Below, piece after piece: positions 1 to 6,508 of a stretch of DNA of 10,232 nt. This stretch comes from Nitrospirota bacterium (GTDB taxonomy: Bacteria; Nitrospirota; JAOUDF01). The notes below the pieces were generated by a model. The model had not been told where the DNA came from. It did no database searches and was given only the letters and a program-made list of their open reading frames with translations. The stretch covers positions 1 to 10,232 of the forward strand of contig JAOUDF010000078.1 of NCBI GenBank assembly GCA_029859385.1. Reading direction: 5' to 3'. The number at the start of each line of letters is the position of its first letter. The stretch's first letter is position 1. The position numbers and the translations under genes were made by a program.

Positions 1-1002
1 ACGAAGGAGAAGGGGCGGTTTGTCATTGCGTGCGGCGATCTGTTGGCCGATGTCGAGGTGGTCCCGCAACCGTCGCTCATGAGCCGTTCGACCTCCACCG
101 GTATACCCTTCTCCCAGTTCTGCCGTGTCTACGGCGGCTATATTGCCATAAACCCCATCGCCTCCTGCGAGTTCTTTACCGACGGTCTTGAGTGCCGTTT
201 CTGCGGGGTGGACGGCAGGGTAAAGGAGCAGCGGACCGTTGAAGAGGTGCTGGAGGCGGTGCATCAGGCCCTCTCCGAAGGAGCCGCCGACTATGTGCAC
301 CTCAATACCGGTTTCTTCACCGGCGAGGACGGTGGGGTTGCGCTTCTGGCACCCTATATCGAGGCGATAAAGAAGCGCTTCGATACCCTTGTCTGCATAC
401 AGGTGCAGCCGCCGAAGAGCAACTCATGGATCGACCAGACCTATGCCCTGGGTGTCGATTCGGTGGCCTACAACCTGGAGGTGTTCGATCCCGAGACCTT
501 CGAGCGGGTATGCCCCGGCAAGGCGCAGCTCATCGGTCGTGATCGCTTCTTCAAGGCGCTGGAATATGCAGCCCGGGTCTTCCCGGAGGGAGCGGTGGTA
601 AGCAACCTGATTGTGGGGCTGGAGACGCCCGAGTCGACCATGGCGGGCATCGATGCCCTCACCCGTATCGGGGTAGTGCCGACCCTGTCGCTCTTCCATC
701 CGGTGGAAGGCACCGATCTGGCCGCGACGCCGCCGCCGGATACGGAGAAGATCGTACCGATATTCGCCCACCTGTTTCAATCGGTCAAGCGGCACAAGCT
801 CAAGACCGGCTGGATCCGTCACTACTCGGTGGTGGTCAACGCGATGGAAGGACATTTCTTCACCGGCGACAAGGAAGAGGGGATATTGTCCTCCGTCCTG
901 CGCCTGAAGAAGGGCGGCCGCATTGCCCGGAACATTTCGAAGCTGCGGCGGAAGCTGCGTGTTCGCAACGTGAGTGATTCGCTCGAATCATCGGGGCTCT
1001 AG
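1..1002 (+). CDS. Radical SAM protein, BioB-related type (5' end outside window)
   Basis: The frame is open from base 1, so the gene starts upstream; a TTG at 43 is a possible but unlikely start because coding-like sequence precedes it. Three cysteines, codons at 166, 193 and 202, lie in SCEFFTDGLECRFCG and would bind the 4Fe-4S cluster, but their spacing is CX8CX2C, not the classic CX3CX2C. Downstream, NLEVFDPETF and SNLIVGLETPEST resemble the strands of the radical SAM barrel that contact SAM and substrate in biotin-synthase-like enzymes. A basic tail (KLRRKLRVR) ends the protein. No B12-binding or SPASM domain is seen in the visible part. The stop at 1000-1002 overlaps the ribosome binding site of the SLC13 gene, so the two are probably co-transcribed. 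The family call is firm; the reaction is unknown. Confidence 0.82.
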   Translation, partial: TKEKGRFVIACGDLLADVEVVPQPSLMSRSTSTGIPFSQFCRVYGGYIAINPIASCEFFTDGLECRFCGVDGRVKEQRTVEEVLEAVHQALSEGAADYVHLNTGFFTGEDGGVALLAPYIEAIKKRFDTLVCIQVQPPKSNSWIDQTYALGVDSVAYNLEVFDPETFERVCPGKAQLIGRDRFFKALEYAARVFPEGAVVSNLIVGLETPESTMAGIDALTRIGVVPTLSLFHPVEGTDLAATPPPDTEKIVPIFAHLFQSVKRHKLKTGWIRHYSVVVNAMEGHFFTGDKEEGILSSVLRLKKGGRIARNISKLRRKLRVRNVSDSLESSGL

Positions 1003-1012
1003 GAGGTCGCTC

Positions 1013-2440
1013 ATGAGAGTGGTCGTCGACACACGCCCCCTGTGGGTCATTCTTCTGTCCGTTGCCTACAGGCCTGCGGCTTTCATAGGTCTGGGCGCCA
1101 TCTTCTGGTACATCATCCATTTGACACCGCCTGCCGGGTTGACCGAAGCCGGACTCAAGACCATCGGCGTCTTTGTGGTCTGCCTGTTTCTCTGGGTTAC
1201 GGGGCTCATCCCCCTTTCCATCACCAGTCTTCTGGCCATGGTGATGATCCCGCTGCTGGGGATTATGGAGAGCAAGAAGGTCTACTCGCTGTTTGGCAAT
1301 GAGGCGGTCTTCTTTATCCTGGGTGCCTTTATTCTGGCCGCAGCCATGATGAAGTCGGGGCTCTCGTCGCGCATGGCTTTGCTGGTTCTGCGCCGATGCG
1401 GCGGGACGCCGACTAAGCTCCTTTTGGGTGTGTATCTCTTTCCGGCGTTTCTTTCGTTCTGGATGTCGGAGCATGCGGTGGCAGCCATGATGTTTCCTAT
1501 CGTCCTGGAGATCGCCAAGGCGTTGGGACTCAAACCGATGCAGAGCGGCTATGCAAAATCATTGTTTCTTGCCTCGGCCTGGGGATGTATTATCGGCGGG
1601 GTTGCGACGTTTCTGGGTGGGGCGCGGAACCCGTTGGCGATCGGGATTCTCAAGGAAAGCACCGGCAGCGATATCGATTTCTTCGAATGGATGGTGGCGG
1701 TGGTGCCGGTGGTGTTGATTCTGTTGGCCATAGGTTTCGTGGTTATCCTCAAGTGGTTTCCCCGGGATATCGTTGATACCGGCAAGGCCGCCGAGGTCCT
1801 TGACAAGAAGAATGAACATCTCGGCGCCTTTTCCCTGAACGAAAAGATGATCGGCGGGATCATGGTGCTGGCAATAGTCTTCTGGATACTGGAAGGGAAA
1901 AGGCTGGGGCTGGCCAACATCGCCATTATTGCGGTGACGCTTTTGTTTGTCTTCAGGCTTATCCGCTGGAAAGACGTTGAGGAGTATGTCAACTGGGGTA
2001 TCCTGCTTATGTACGGTGGGGCAATAGCCCTGGGTGCGGCCCTCGCAAGCACGGGAGCTGCCGAGTGGGCCGCCAATGCTACCATCGGGAGATGGGCGAC
2101 ATCGCCCATGGCGCTGGTGTTGCTTTTCTCTGCTCTATCGATACTGCTTACCGAAGCTATGAGCAACGCGGCCATCATCGCCATTCTCATGCCGGTGGGG
2201 ATCAGTCTCTCGGCAAAGATGGGGATGGACCCGAAGATCATCACCATGGCCATCGCCATGCCGTCGGGACTGGCCTATTGTCTCCCCATCTCGACGCCGG
2301 CAACGGCCATAGCCTATTCATCGGGCTTCTTTCGCATGAAGGACCTGGTCGTTCCCGGCGTGATAATGGGTGTGGTGTCATGGGTCGTCTTCAACCTGAT
2401 GATCAGGATATATTGGCCATTAATCGGACATGCGGTCTAG
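1013..2440 (+). CDS. SLC13/DASS-family anion transporter
   Basis: A 475-residue inner-membrane protein with about a dozen hydrophobic segments, the usual size for divalent anion:sodium symporters (SLC13/DASS) that import dicarboxylates, sulfate or similar anions. The ATG at 1013 is chosen because AGGAGG lies at 1001-1006; a GTG at 974 in the same frame would overlap the upstream gene. DASS proteins carry two Ser-Asn-Thr signatures in helix hairpins that form the sodium and substrate sites. Here the second is S384-N385-A386 (TEAMSNAAIIAILMPVG), while the first reads S152-E153-H154 (WMSEHAVAAMMFPIV). This points to a divergent subgroup with changed substrate or coupling ion. It sits between a radical SAM gene and a UspA gene, with gaps of 10 and 9 nt. 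Sulfate uptake is tempting given the sulfur genes downstream, but nothing in the sequence proves it. Confidence 0.85.
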   Translation: MRVVVDTRPLWVILLSVAYRPAAFIGLGAIFWYIIHLTPPAGLTEAGLKTIGVFVVCLFLWVTGLIPLSITSLLAMVMIPLLGIMESKKVYSLFGNEAVFFILGAFILAAAMMKSGLSSRMALLVLRRCGGTPTKLLLGVYLFPAFLSFWMSEHAVAAMMFPIVLEIAKALGLKPMQSGYAKSLFLASAWGCIIGGVATFLGGARNPLAIGILKESTGSDIDFFEWMVAVVPVVLILLAIGFVVILKWFPRDIVDTGKAAEVLDKKNEHLGAFSLNEKMIGGIMVLAIVFWILEGKRLGLANIAIIAVTLLFVFRLIRWKDVEEYVNWGILLMYGGAIALGAALASTGAAEWAANATIGRWATSPMALVLLFSALSILLTEAMSNAAIIAILMPVGISLSAKMGMDPKIITMAIAMPSGLAYCLPISTPATAIAYSSGFFRMKDLVVPGVIMGVVSWVVFNLMIRIYWPLIGHAV

Positions 2441-2449
2441 GAGAAAGCT

Positions 2450-2935
2450 ATGAGTACGGAAAAACAGCGTAAAACAATCATGCTGGTGCTCTCCACAACG
2501 CGGCAGTCTCCCGTGACGGTTGACGAAGCTATTGTAACTGCGAAAAAAGATGAGGCCGAACTGGTGGTCCTGTTTGTCAACGATTCCAAGATTCCCAGCA
2601 TGGTCTTCGACCGGATGGCGGACTACGATTTCATCGGCGACAAACCCAGCGAGGAACTCACGACTGCCATCCAGCGGGAATATTGCCTTCGCGGCAATGC
2701 CCTGCTTGATGAGATCGAAAAAAAGGCGAAAGCGGAAGGAGTATCGTGCAAGACGATCATCGAGGGGGGGGAGTTCGTGGAGACCTGCCTCAAGATGGTG
2801 GAGAGGTACCGGGTCGACCTGGTCATAATGAACCGGATGAAGCGCTCCGCCATTTCCCGGTTTTTCCTGGGCTCGGCCGTCGACAAGCTGACGGCCAATG
2901 CACCCTGCCCGGTGAAGGTAGTGGAAGAGGCGTGA
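2450..2935 (+). CDS. Universal stress protein (UspA fold)
   Basis: A 161-residue single-domain cytosolic protein of the UspA alpha/beta fold. The N-terminal strand (KTIMLVLSTTRQS), the central VDLVIMNR strand and the C-terminal LGSAVDKLTANAPCPVKVV are the typical landmarks. In ATP-binding Usps the motif is GX2GX9G(S/T). Here the first two glycines are N128 and K131, and only G141-S142 remain, so ATP binding is doubtful. An extended insert at about residues 45-75 lies between strand 2 and the next helix. It starts 9 nt after the transporter stop with a GGAG-type ribosome binding site, and is the last gene of that operon. UspA-type proteins often accompany membrane transporters, so a role in regulating the upstream transporter is a reasonable inference. 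Confidence 0.85.
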   Translation: MSTEKQRKTIMLVLSTTRQSPVTVDEAIVTAKKDEAELVVLFVNDSKIPSMVFDRMADYDFIGDKPSEELTTAIQREYCLRGNALLDEIEKKAKAEGVSCKTIIEGGEFVETCLKMVERYRVDLVIMNRMKRSAISRFFLGSAVDKLTANAPCPVKVVEEA

Positions 2936-2950
2936 TTAATAGAATAAGGC

Positions 2951-3024
2951 GTCACACCGGTGAAAACCGGTGTCCAGCGGTCTTGTACTGGTTTTAACTG
3001 GATTCCGGCTTTCGCCGGAATGAC
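2951..3024. repeat. REP/MITE-like double-hairpin element, copy 1
   Basis: Two 27-nt modules face each other across a 20-nt spacer (2978-2997). Each module is a GTCA tetranucleotide at the outer edge, a 7-bp stem closed by a GAAA tetraloop, and TCCAG at the inner edge. The stem is CACCGGT/ACCGGTG in the left module (2955-2972) and TTCCGGC/GCCGGAA in the right one (3003-3020, read on the minus strand). Both modules recur with 27/27 identity, in inverted orientation, at 6879-6956, while the spacers are unrelated in sequence and length. It begins 15 nt after the Usp stop and ends about 40 nt before the cysK promoter. No transposase gene is present, so it is probably a non-autonomous element. It may also act on transcript ends, though no T-tract follows. 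Confidence 0.85.
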
Positions 3025-3063
3025 AAAACAGCTTTAAGGTCTTTATGAGAGTAGCATTTTTGC

Positions 3064-3092
3064 TTTACAAATCCGGCAGTTATTTTTACACT
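3064..3092 (+). promoter_or_regulatory. Putative sigma70 promoter of the sulfur operon
   Basis: TTTACA at 3064-3069 matches 5 of 6 positions of the -35 consensus. TACACT at 3087-3092 matches 4 of 6 positions of the -10 consensus, and the spacer is exactly 17 nt. Initiation near 3099 would leave a leader of only about 20 nt before the cysK start at 3119, too short for a T-box or SAM riboswitch. This is a consensus match in an AT-rich gap, not a demonstrated promoter. Confidence 0.5.
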
Positions 3093-3118
3093 AACCACCT
3101 TTGCGGACAGGAGGAGAG

Positions 3119-4048
3119 ATGGCGCAAAAAATCCACAAGAATGTCATAGAACTGATCGGGAACACACCCTTGGTGAAGCTGAACCGCGTGGTGACCGAGG
3201 GGATGGCGGATGTCTATGTGAAGATGGAGTCCTTCAATCCCGGCGGCAGCGTAAAGGACCGTATCTGCCTCAGCATGATCGAGGATGCCGAAAAACGCGG
3301 CGTGCTCAAACCGGGCGGCACCATCATCGAGCCGACCAGCGGCAACACCGGCATTGGTCTGGCCATGATCGCGGCGGTCAAGGGGTACAAGCTTATCCTC
3401 ATGATGCCAGAGACCATGAGCATGGAGAGGCGCTATATCCTTCAGGCCTACGGCGCGGAGATCGTCCTGACTCCCGGCACGGAAGGGATGTCGGGCGCCA
3501 TCCGTCGGGCCGAGGAACTGGTGGCCAATACCCCCGGTTCATTCATGCCCCAGCAGTTCAATAACCCGGCCAACCCGGAGATTCACCGCAAGACCACGGC
3601 CGAAGAGGTCTGGGAGGCTACCGGCGGCAAGATCGATGCTTTTATTTCCGGTGTCGGCACCGGCGGTACGGTCACCGGAGTGGGTGAGGTGCTCAAGTCG
3701 AGAAAGCCCGATGTGAAGATCATTGCTGTAGAGCCTGCCAACTCGCCTGTCCTCTCCGGCGGCAAGCCCGGGCCCCACAGGATTCAGGGGCTCGGAGCCG
3801 GTTTCGTACCCCAGGTGCTCAACCGCGAGGTTGTCGACGAAGTTCGCACCGTGGTGGATCAAGATGCCTACGATACCTCTTTGCGGCTGGCATCGCAGGA
3901 GGGCCTGCTGGTGGGTATCTCGTCCGGAGCAGCCGCTGTGGTGGCGCTGGAGATAGCCCGCGAACTGGGGCCCGGCAAGGTGGTCGTCGCGGTGCTTCCC
4001 GACACGGGCGAGCGCTACTTCAGCATGGCGCAGTTCTTTCAGAAGTAG
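3119..4048 (+). CDS. cysK: Cysteine synthase (O-acetylserine sulfhydrylase type)
   Basis: A 309-residue fold-type II PLP enzyme that replaces the activated hydroxyl of O-acetylserine (or O-phosphoserine) with sulfide to form cysteine in the cytosol. Visible landmarks are GGSVKDR with the PLP lysine K46, the substrate loop TSGNTG at 73-78, the phosphate-binding loop GVGTGGT at 178-184 and PDTGERYFS near the C-terminus. The ATG at 3119 is preferred over the TTG at 3101 because AGGAGGAGAG lies directly before it and NVIELIGNTPLVKL begins at the normal distance from it. Length is normal for CysK/CysM. It is the first gene of the unit that also encodes a sulfur carrier and its E1, so the sulfur donor may be a carrier thiocarboxylate, as with M. 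tuberculosis CysM, and not only free sulfide. CysK and CysM cannot be separated with certainty by eye. Confidence 0.92.
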   Translation: MAQKIHKNVIELIGNTPLVKLNRVVTEGMADVYVKMESFNPGGSVKDRICLSMIEDAEKRGVLKPGGTIIEPTSGNTGIGLAMIAAVKGYKLILMMPETMSMERRYILQAYGAEIVLTPGTEGMSGAIRRAEELVANTPGSFMPQQFNNPANPEIHRKTTAEEVWEATGGKIDAFISGVGTGGTVTGVGEVLKSRKPDVKIIAVEPANSPVLSGGKPGPHRIQGLGAGFVPQVLNREVVDEVRTVVDQDAYDTSLRLASQEGLLVGISSGAAAVVALEIARELGPGKVVVAVLPDTGERYFSMAQFFQK

Positions 4049-4072
4049 TGTAAAACATGATATCTGAGATTC

Positions 4073-4091
4073 ATCGGCCCCATCAGCCGAT
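4073..4091 (+). promoter_or_regulatory. Small hairpin before the thrC ribosome binding site
   Basis: ATCGGC (4073-4078) and GCCGAT (4086-4091) form a perfect 6-bp stem with a 7-nt loop, ending 3 nt before the GGAGG at 4095-4099. Such a stem could modulate translation of thrC within the polycistronic transcript. Alternatively it is chance, and if translation starts at 4057 it lies inside the coding sequence. Confidence 0.25.
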
Positions 4092-4094
4092 TAC

Positions 4095-4099
4095 GGAGG
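4095..4099 (+). promoter_or_regulatory. Shine-Dalgarno that favours the TTG start of thrC
   Basis: GGAGG sits 8 nt before the TTG at 4108. The alternative in-frame ATG at 4057 has no recognisable Shine-Dalgarno upstream, only AAGTAGTGTAAAAC after the cysK stop. This decides the preferred start. Confidence 0.55.
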
Positions 4100-4107
4100 A
4101 AAAGGAA

Positions 4108-5337
4108 TTGTCATACGCAAAAGCCCTTAAGTGTAGAGAGTGTCACCGCCACTACCCCAAGGAGGCGCTCTATGTCTGTGAGTTTTGTTTCGGCCAGCTC
4201 GAGGTCGATTACGATTACGACGCCATAAAGCAGGTCCTTACCCGCGAAGAGATTCAGAAAAGGGGACGGAACATCTGGCGCTATCGGGAACTGCTCCCGG
4301 TGGATAATGCCCCGACGGTGGGCCTCAATGCCGGGTTTACGCCGCTGGTCCGCGCCAACAACCTGGCGAAGGAACTGGGAGTAAAGGAACTCTACGTCAA
4401 GGACGACTCGGTCTGTCATCCGACCCTTTCGTTCAAGGACAGAGTCGTTTCGGTGGCCCTTTCCAAGGCGGTGGAGCTGGGTTTTGACACCGTCTCCTGC
4501 GCCTCTACGGGAAATCTGGCCAACTCGGTATCGGCCAACGGCGCGGCTGCCGGCTTGCAGCGCTATATCTTCATCCCCCACGACCTCGAGTCGGGGAAGG
4601 TGCTGGCGTCGCTCATCTACGCCCCCAACCTGGTGGCGGTAAACGGCAACTACGACGACGTAAACCGGCTCTGCAGCGAGATCGCCAACAAGTACAAGTG
4701 GGCCTTCGTGAACATCAACATTCGCCCCTATTACGCCGAGGGTTCCAAGTCGTACGGCTTCGAGATCATCGAACAGCTGGGCTGGAAGGCGCCGCAGCAT
4801 GTGGTGGTGCCGGTGGCGTCGGGTTCGCTGCTGACCAAGATATGGAAGGCGATGCACGAGTTCAAGAAGATCGGCATCATCGACGACTTCGATACGAAGA
4901 TGTACGCGGCCCAGCCGGAGGGATGCTCCCCCGTTTCCACCGCCATCATCAACGACACCGAGGTGATCAAGCCGGTCAAGCCCAAGACCATCGCCAAGTC
5001 ACTGGCCATAGGCAACCCCGCCGACGGCTTCTACGCCTATGAGGCAGTGAAGGCCAGCGGAGGCGGCGCCGCCATTGTGACCGATGAGGAGGTCATCGAA
5101 GGTATCAAGCTTCTGGCCCGCACCGAGGGTATCTTCGCCGAGACCGCCGGGGGCGTGACCGTAGCCAGCGCCAAGAAGCTCATCGAGCAGGGCGTCATCC
5201 CCAGGGACGAGTCGATCGTCATCTGCATTACCGGCAACGGCCTCAAGACGCAGGAGGCGGTGGCTGACCGCGTAGGGGCGCCGACTCACATACAGCCGAA
5301 TATCCAGTCGTTCGAAGAACTGGTTCTTGGTAAATAG
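4108..5337 (+). CDS. thrC: Threonine synthase with N-terminal zinc ribbon
   Basis: A PLP-dependent fold-type II enzyme, 409 residues from the TTG at 4108 (426 from the ATG at 4057). Threonine synthase converts O-phosphohomoserine to threonine. A rubredoxin-like zinc ribbon opens the protein with C9-X2-C12 and C24-X2-C27. PLP lysine K110 lies in SFKDR, ASTGNLANS is the substrate loop, and VVPVASGSLLTKI is the cofactor phosphate loop. The TTG is chosen for its GGAGG at 4095-4099, and because it places the zinc ribbon near the N-terminus; the extra 17 residues from 4057 look non-conserved. It lies between cysteine synthase and the sulfur carrier, an unexpected partner for a plain threonine enzyme. 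Threonine-synthase relatives with altered chemistry are known (cysteate synthase of Methanosarcina), so a sulfur-transfer role is possible, but genuine ThrC activity is the default reading. Confidence 0.85.
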   Translation: MSYAKALKCRECHRHYPKEALYVCEFCFGQLEVDYDYDAIKQVLTREEIQKRGRNIWRYRELLPVDNAPTVGLNAGFTPLVRANNLAKELGVKELYVKDDSVCHPTLSFKDRVVSVALSKAVELGFDTVSCASTGNLANSVSANGAAAGLQRYIFIPHDLESGKVLASLIYAPNLVAVNGNYDDVNRLCSEIANKYKWAFVNINIRPYYAEGSKSYGFEIIEQLGWKAPQHVVVPVASGSLLTKIWKAMHEFKKIGIIDDFDTKMYAAQPEGCSPVSTAIINDTEVIKPVKPKTIAKSLAIGNPADGFYAYEAVKASGGGAAIVTDEEVIEGIKLLARTEGIFAETAGGVTVASAKKLIEQGVIPRDESIVICITGNGLKTQEAVADRVGAPTHIQPNIQSFEELVLGK

Positions 5338-5387
5338 ATAAATTGCTGCGCACAGGGCGCAACTGACGAGAAGGAGGAAAACATATC

Positions 5388-5666
5388 ATGGCTATTCGTG
5401 TAAAGATCCCCACCCCGCTTCAGAAAATCTGCGGCAATCAGGCCGAGATTTCGGTCAAGGGTGCGACGGTGCGGGAACTGGTAGACGATATCGAAGCGAC
5501 CTACCCCGGCATGAAGGAGCGGCTGTGCGATGAGGCCGGCAAGCTTCGCCGTTTTATCAATGTGTATGTAAACGAGGAAGATATCCGTTTCCTCAGCGGC
5601 GACCAGACGCCGTTGAAGGATGGGGATGAGGTTTCAATTATTCCGGCGATTGCCGGTGGCATTTAA
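5388..5666 (+). CDS. ThiS/MoaD-type sulfur carrier ending Gly-Gly-Ile
   Basis: A 92-residue ubiquitin-like protein: MAIRVKIPTPLQ forms the first strand, VRELVDDIEATYPGMK the helix, FINVYVNEEDIRFL and DGDEVSIIPAIAGG the later strands and the flexible tail. Such carriers are adenylated at the terminal glycine by an E1 and converted to a thiocarboxylate that donates sulfur. The last codons (5652-5663) encode Ala-Gly-Gly-Ile followed by TAA, so one residue lies beyond the diglycine and must presumably be removed first. AAGGAGG at 5371-5377 gives a strong ribosome binding site 10 nt before the ATG. The E1 gene follows 17 nt downstream. The context beside cysteine synthase argues for an amino-acid-synthesis carrier of the CysO/HcyS type, not molybdopterin synthesis, since no moaE or other moa gene is near. 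Confidence 0.9.
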   Translation: MAIRVKIPTPLQKICGNQAEISVKGATVRELVDDIEATYPGMKERLCDEAGKLRRFINVYVNEEDIRFLSGDQTPLKDGDEVSIIPAIAGGI

Positions 5667-5683
5667 GGTAGGGATTTTTAAAG

Positions 5684-6490
5684 ATGAGCTTGACTGAAGA
5701 TCAGATTGCACGCTACAGCCGCCATATCCTCCTTCCCGAGGTAGGGGGGGCTGGACAGAAGAAGTTGCTCAACGCCCGGGTGCTCATTCTTGGCGCCGGC
5801 GGACTGGGCGCGCCGGTGGCCTACTATCTGGCCGCGGCGGGTATCGGGAAGATCGGCATCGTTGACGCCGACGTGGTGGAGGTGAGCAACCTCCAGCGCC
5901 AGATCATCCATTCCACCAACGATATCGGGAAACCCAAGGCCCAGTCGGCCAAGGAGAAGATGACAGCGCTCAACCCCGACATCGAGGTGGTGACCTACGA
6001 GACACGGGTCAACTCCGAGAACATTCTCGACATCCTCAAGGACTATGATGCGGTGGTGGACGGTACCGACAACTTCCCCACGCGCTACCTGGCCAACGAT
6101 GCCTGCGTCATGACGGGCAAGCCCCTCTTCCACGGCGGAGTGTTCCGCTTCGACGGGCAGGCCATCACCATCATCCCCGGACAGAGCGCCTGTTACCGCT
6201 GCCTCTTCCCCGAGCCGCCGCCGCAGGGCCTTGTGCCGTCGTGCCAGGAAGCGGGTATCCTCGGCGTGGTGGTGGGGACCATCGGCTTGATTCAGGCGAC
6301 CGAAGTGGTAAAATACTTCCTGGGCAAGGGCGACCTGCTGACCGACCGGCTCATCGTCTACAACGCACTGAAGATGAACTTCCGCACGGTGAAGGTACCC
6401 AAGGACGATAACTGTGCGATATGCAGCGCGAACAAGACCATCACGGAGCTGATCGACTACCAGCAGTTCTGCGGCGTTGCACCGCATTAA
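5684..6490 (+). CDS. ThiF/MoeB-family E1-like adenylyltransferase
   Basis: A 268-residue enzyme that activates the C-terminus of the sulfur carrier with ATP in the cytosol. It shows the nucleotide loop GAGGLG at 37-42, the NLQRQ motif with the arginine that reaches ATP, and DGTDNFPTRYLANDAC. A structural zinc site is formed by C170-X2-C173 and C244-X2-C247. C187 in PSCQEAG matches the conserved cysteine near the crossover loop. Length is typical of MoeB/ThiF/HcyF without the C-terminal rhodanese domain of MoeZ/MOCS3, so sulfur would come from free sulfide or a separate donor. No JAMM protease domain is fused. The ribosome binding site is weak (AAGGTAGGG, 5665-5673), and translation may be coupled to the carrier gene 17 nt upstream. 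Its physical pairing with the carrier makes them likely partners. Confidence 0.92.
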   Translation: MSLTEDQIARYSRHILLPEVGGAGQKKLLNARVLILGAGGLGAPVAYYLAAAGIGKIGIVDADVVEVSNLQRQIIHSTNDIGKPKAQSAKEKMTALNPDIEVVTYETRVNSENILDILKDYDAVVDGTDNFPTRYLANDACVMTGKPLFHGGVFRFDGQAITIIPGQSACYRCLFPEPPPQGLVPSCQEAGILGVVVGTIGLIQATEVVKYFLGKGDLLTDRLIVYNALKMNFRTVKVPKDDNCAICSANKTITELIDYQQFCGVAPH

Positions 6491-6508
6491 GCATCGGGAG
6501 GAAAACTG

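Noticed and set aside
43..1002. TTG at 43 as the true start of the radical SAM gene
   Set aside because: The frame is open to base 1, and the residues before it (VIACGDLL) read as coding, with no ribosome binding site before the TTG.
1549..2259. A 236-codon minus-strand frame opposite the SLC13 gene
   Set aside because: The plus-strand gene has a full membrane topology and family motifs; the antisense translation has no recognisable domain.
2951..3024. CRISPR-like repeats, because of repeated 27-nt modules with short spacers
   Set aside because: The modules are in opposite orientation, occur only in pairs, and the two pairs lie 4 kb apart with no array or cas genes.
2951..3024. Repeat element read as an intrinsic terminator for the Usp operon
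   Set aside because: Both hairpins lack a following T-tract on the plus strand; a role in rho-dependent ending or RNA stability remains possible but unsupported.
2936..3118. Possible riboswitch or T-box leader before cysK
   Set aside because: The likely promoter lies at 3064-3092, leaving only about 20 nt of leader. The structured part of the gap is the repeat element, not an aptamer.
5388..6490. Molybdopterin synthesis (moaD/moeB) assignment
   Set aside because: No moaE or other moa gene is nearby, the carrier has an extra residue after Gly-Gly, and the flanking genes make amino acids.
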